Positions 4,698-5,485 of a stretch of 5,485 nucleotides of DNA are shown here, one piece after another. The stretch is taken from contig JAJRAT010000166.1 in the NCBI GenBank assembly GCA_028682845.1, positions 1 to 5,485 on the forward strand. Direction: 5' to 3'. Positions within the stretch are counted from its first letter, which is position 1, and each line of letters starts with the position of its first letter. The position numbers and the translations under genes were made by a program. The DNA comes from Methanothrix sp. GTDB lineage: Archaea > Halobacteriota > Methanosarcinia > Methanotrichales > Methanotrichaceae. The notes below the pieces were generated by a model. It worked only from the letters and a program-made list of their open reading frames with translations, was not told the origin of the DNA and did no database searches.

Positions 4698-5485
4698 ATG
4701 ATATTTCCGGAAGACTACAAGTTTGTGGGCATAAAGGATGAGGAGCGGCGGGGCGACCCCATCTACTTTTCCACGCAGTTCCTCATCAGCCGGGACGGGC
4801 CCCGGCTCTATCAGGTGCAGAGCAGCGGCTCGGGATTTATGAGGCAGGTTGAGGGCCTGGAGTGCCTGGCCTCCGGGTCCGAGATCTTCTTCTATCCCGA
4901 GAAGGTGGACACCCGCAACCGCGCCCTGTTGATCGAGCTTGCGGCTGAGGTCTGCCGAAATGCAGGAGCGAACACGGTCGTCTTCTGGGGACCGGACGAG
5001 CACATCACCTTTGTCAAAGATCCCGATCCCGGCCAGATACTAACAGTTGAGGTTCTGGATGTCTCGCCACCTGACCCGCCCTGGCTGGTGCATGTATTAA
5101 GAAGGCTGGAAGAGTGCAGCGTGCTGGGAGATTTGACCGTCCGATTTGTGCCGCGCGTTTTGGATTTGCGCTGCTTTGAAGGCGACGAGACTTATTTTCC
5201 CTGCCGGGCGTCGGGCCTTGGTCGCTCTCTCGACTCGGACAAGGTAGTTCACGAAAGGCCGAAGGTTGTAGGCTGCGAGGTCTCACGAGAGATCTTCCTG
5301 GCAGGCAATCCCGGCAAGGATTACGAGTTTGTGAATGTTTGTCCCCTCAAGAGCAGCCTGGAAATATTCGAGCCGACGGGGCCCTTCATCACCCGCTGCT
5401 GCAAGTCCGAGCGGCGCGGCATAGTTCGCAAAAACGGACAATTGGGCATCGTGGTGCATTGGGGTGACGGACCCTGGAAGATCGC
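4698..5485 (+). CDS. Cysteine-rich conserved hypothetical protein (3' end beyond window)
   Basis: An open frame of 262 codons runs off the right edge without a stop. Codon use and composition resemble the neighbouring real genes. The start is well bounded: ATG 4698 opens MIFPEDYKFVGIKD and an in-frame TGA lies at 4689-4691. I see no signal peptide and no transmembrane helix, so it is probably cytoplasmic. Nine cysteines are visible (56, 86, 140, 159, 169, 193, 215, 234, 235), including Cys159 and Cys169 around FEGDETYFP and the vicinal pair in ITRCCKSERR. These could bind metal or a cluster, but no classical CxxC spacing is present. I do not recognise a catalytic family with confidence; it looks like one of the conserved proteins largely confined to methanogens. 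It lies 117 bases after the homoaconitase gene on the same strand, so a link to coenzyme B or amino-acid chain-elongation genes is possible but unproven. Confidence 0.8.
   Translation, partial: MIFPEDYKFVGIKDEERRGDPIYFSTQFLISRDGPRLYQVQSSGSGFMRQVEGLECLASGSEIFFYPEKVDTRNRALLIELAAEVCRNAGANTVVFWGPDEHITFVKDPDPGQILTVEVLDVSPPDPPWLVHVLRRLEECSVLGDLTVRFVPRVLDLRCFEGDETYFPCRASGLGRSLDSDKVVHERPKVVGCEVSREIFLAGNPGKDYEFVNVCPLKSSLEIFEPTGPFITRCCKSERRGIVRKNGQLGIVVHWGDGPWKI

Noticed and set aside
5014..5286. 90-codon minus-strand open frame
   Set aside because: It lies opposite the well-supported cysteine-rich coding frame and has a low-complexity Arg/Pro/Ser composition.

Overview
The window looks like chromosomal DNA of a methanogenic euryarchaeon, most likely in or near the Methanosarcinales/Methanotrichales (a Methanothrix-like genome would fit). 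The reasons are a SufC-SufB pair with no SufD, SufS or SufE, a small subunit of methanogen homoaconitase carrying the YLRT specificity loop of the coenzyme B pathway, archaeal TATA-like promoter elements, GGAGG/GAGGGG ribosome binding sites and a T-tract terminator candidate. The genus is an inference; the methanogen assignment is firmer.

Layout. Positions 1-105 hold no gene I can support. At 106-531 (minus) is a short protein with a coiled coil and a PAS domain that stops before the domain ends and has no output module, so it looks like the broken front of a sensor kinase. Positions 532-1131 are an AT-richer stretch of about 600 bases without an intact gene. It holds a probable remnant of a ribbon-helix-helix (CopG-like) antitoxin gene, a strong TATA-like box with no obvious gene after it, and a 10-base direct repeat. 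A YihY/BrkB-family membrane protein gene follows (1132-1977, minus).

Next is the sufCB operon (2052-3985, minus): the SufC ATPase gene overlaps the SufB scaffold gene by 19 bases. Together they form the minimal Fe-S cluster assembly machine typical of methanogens. SufB keeps the cysteine and the His-Glu pair that match the catalytic residues of E. coli SufB, at identical spacing.

A 115-base divergent promoter region (3986-4100) separates sufC from a plus-strand pair. The first gene of the pair is the homoaconitase small subunit (4101-4580), which would form a [4Fe-4S] hydro-lyase with a large subunit encoded elsewhere. The second (from 4698) is a cysteine-rich protein of unknown function that runs off the right edge. 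The 117-base gap between them is full of short repeats. A functional link is reasonable: homoaconitase depends on a [4Fe-4S] cluster and is divergently transcribed from the genes that build such clusters. That link is an inference.
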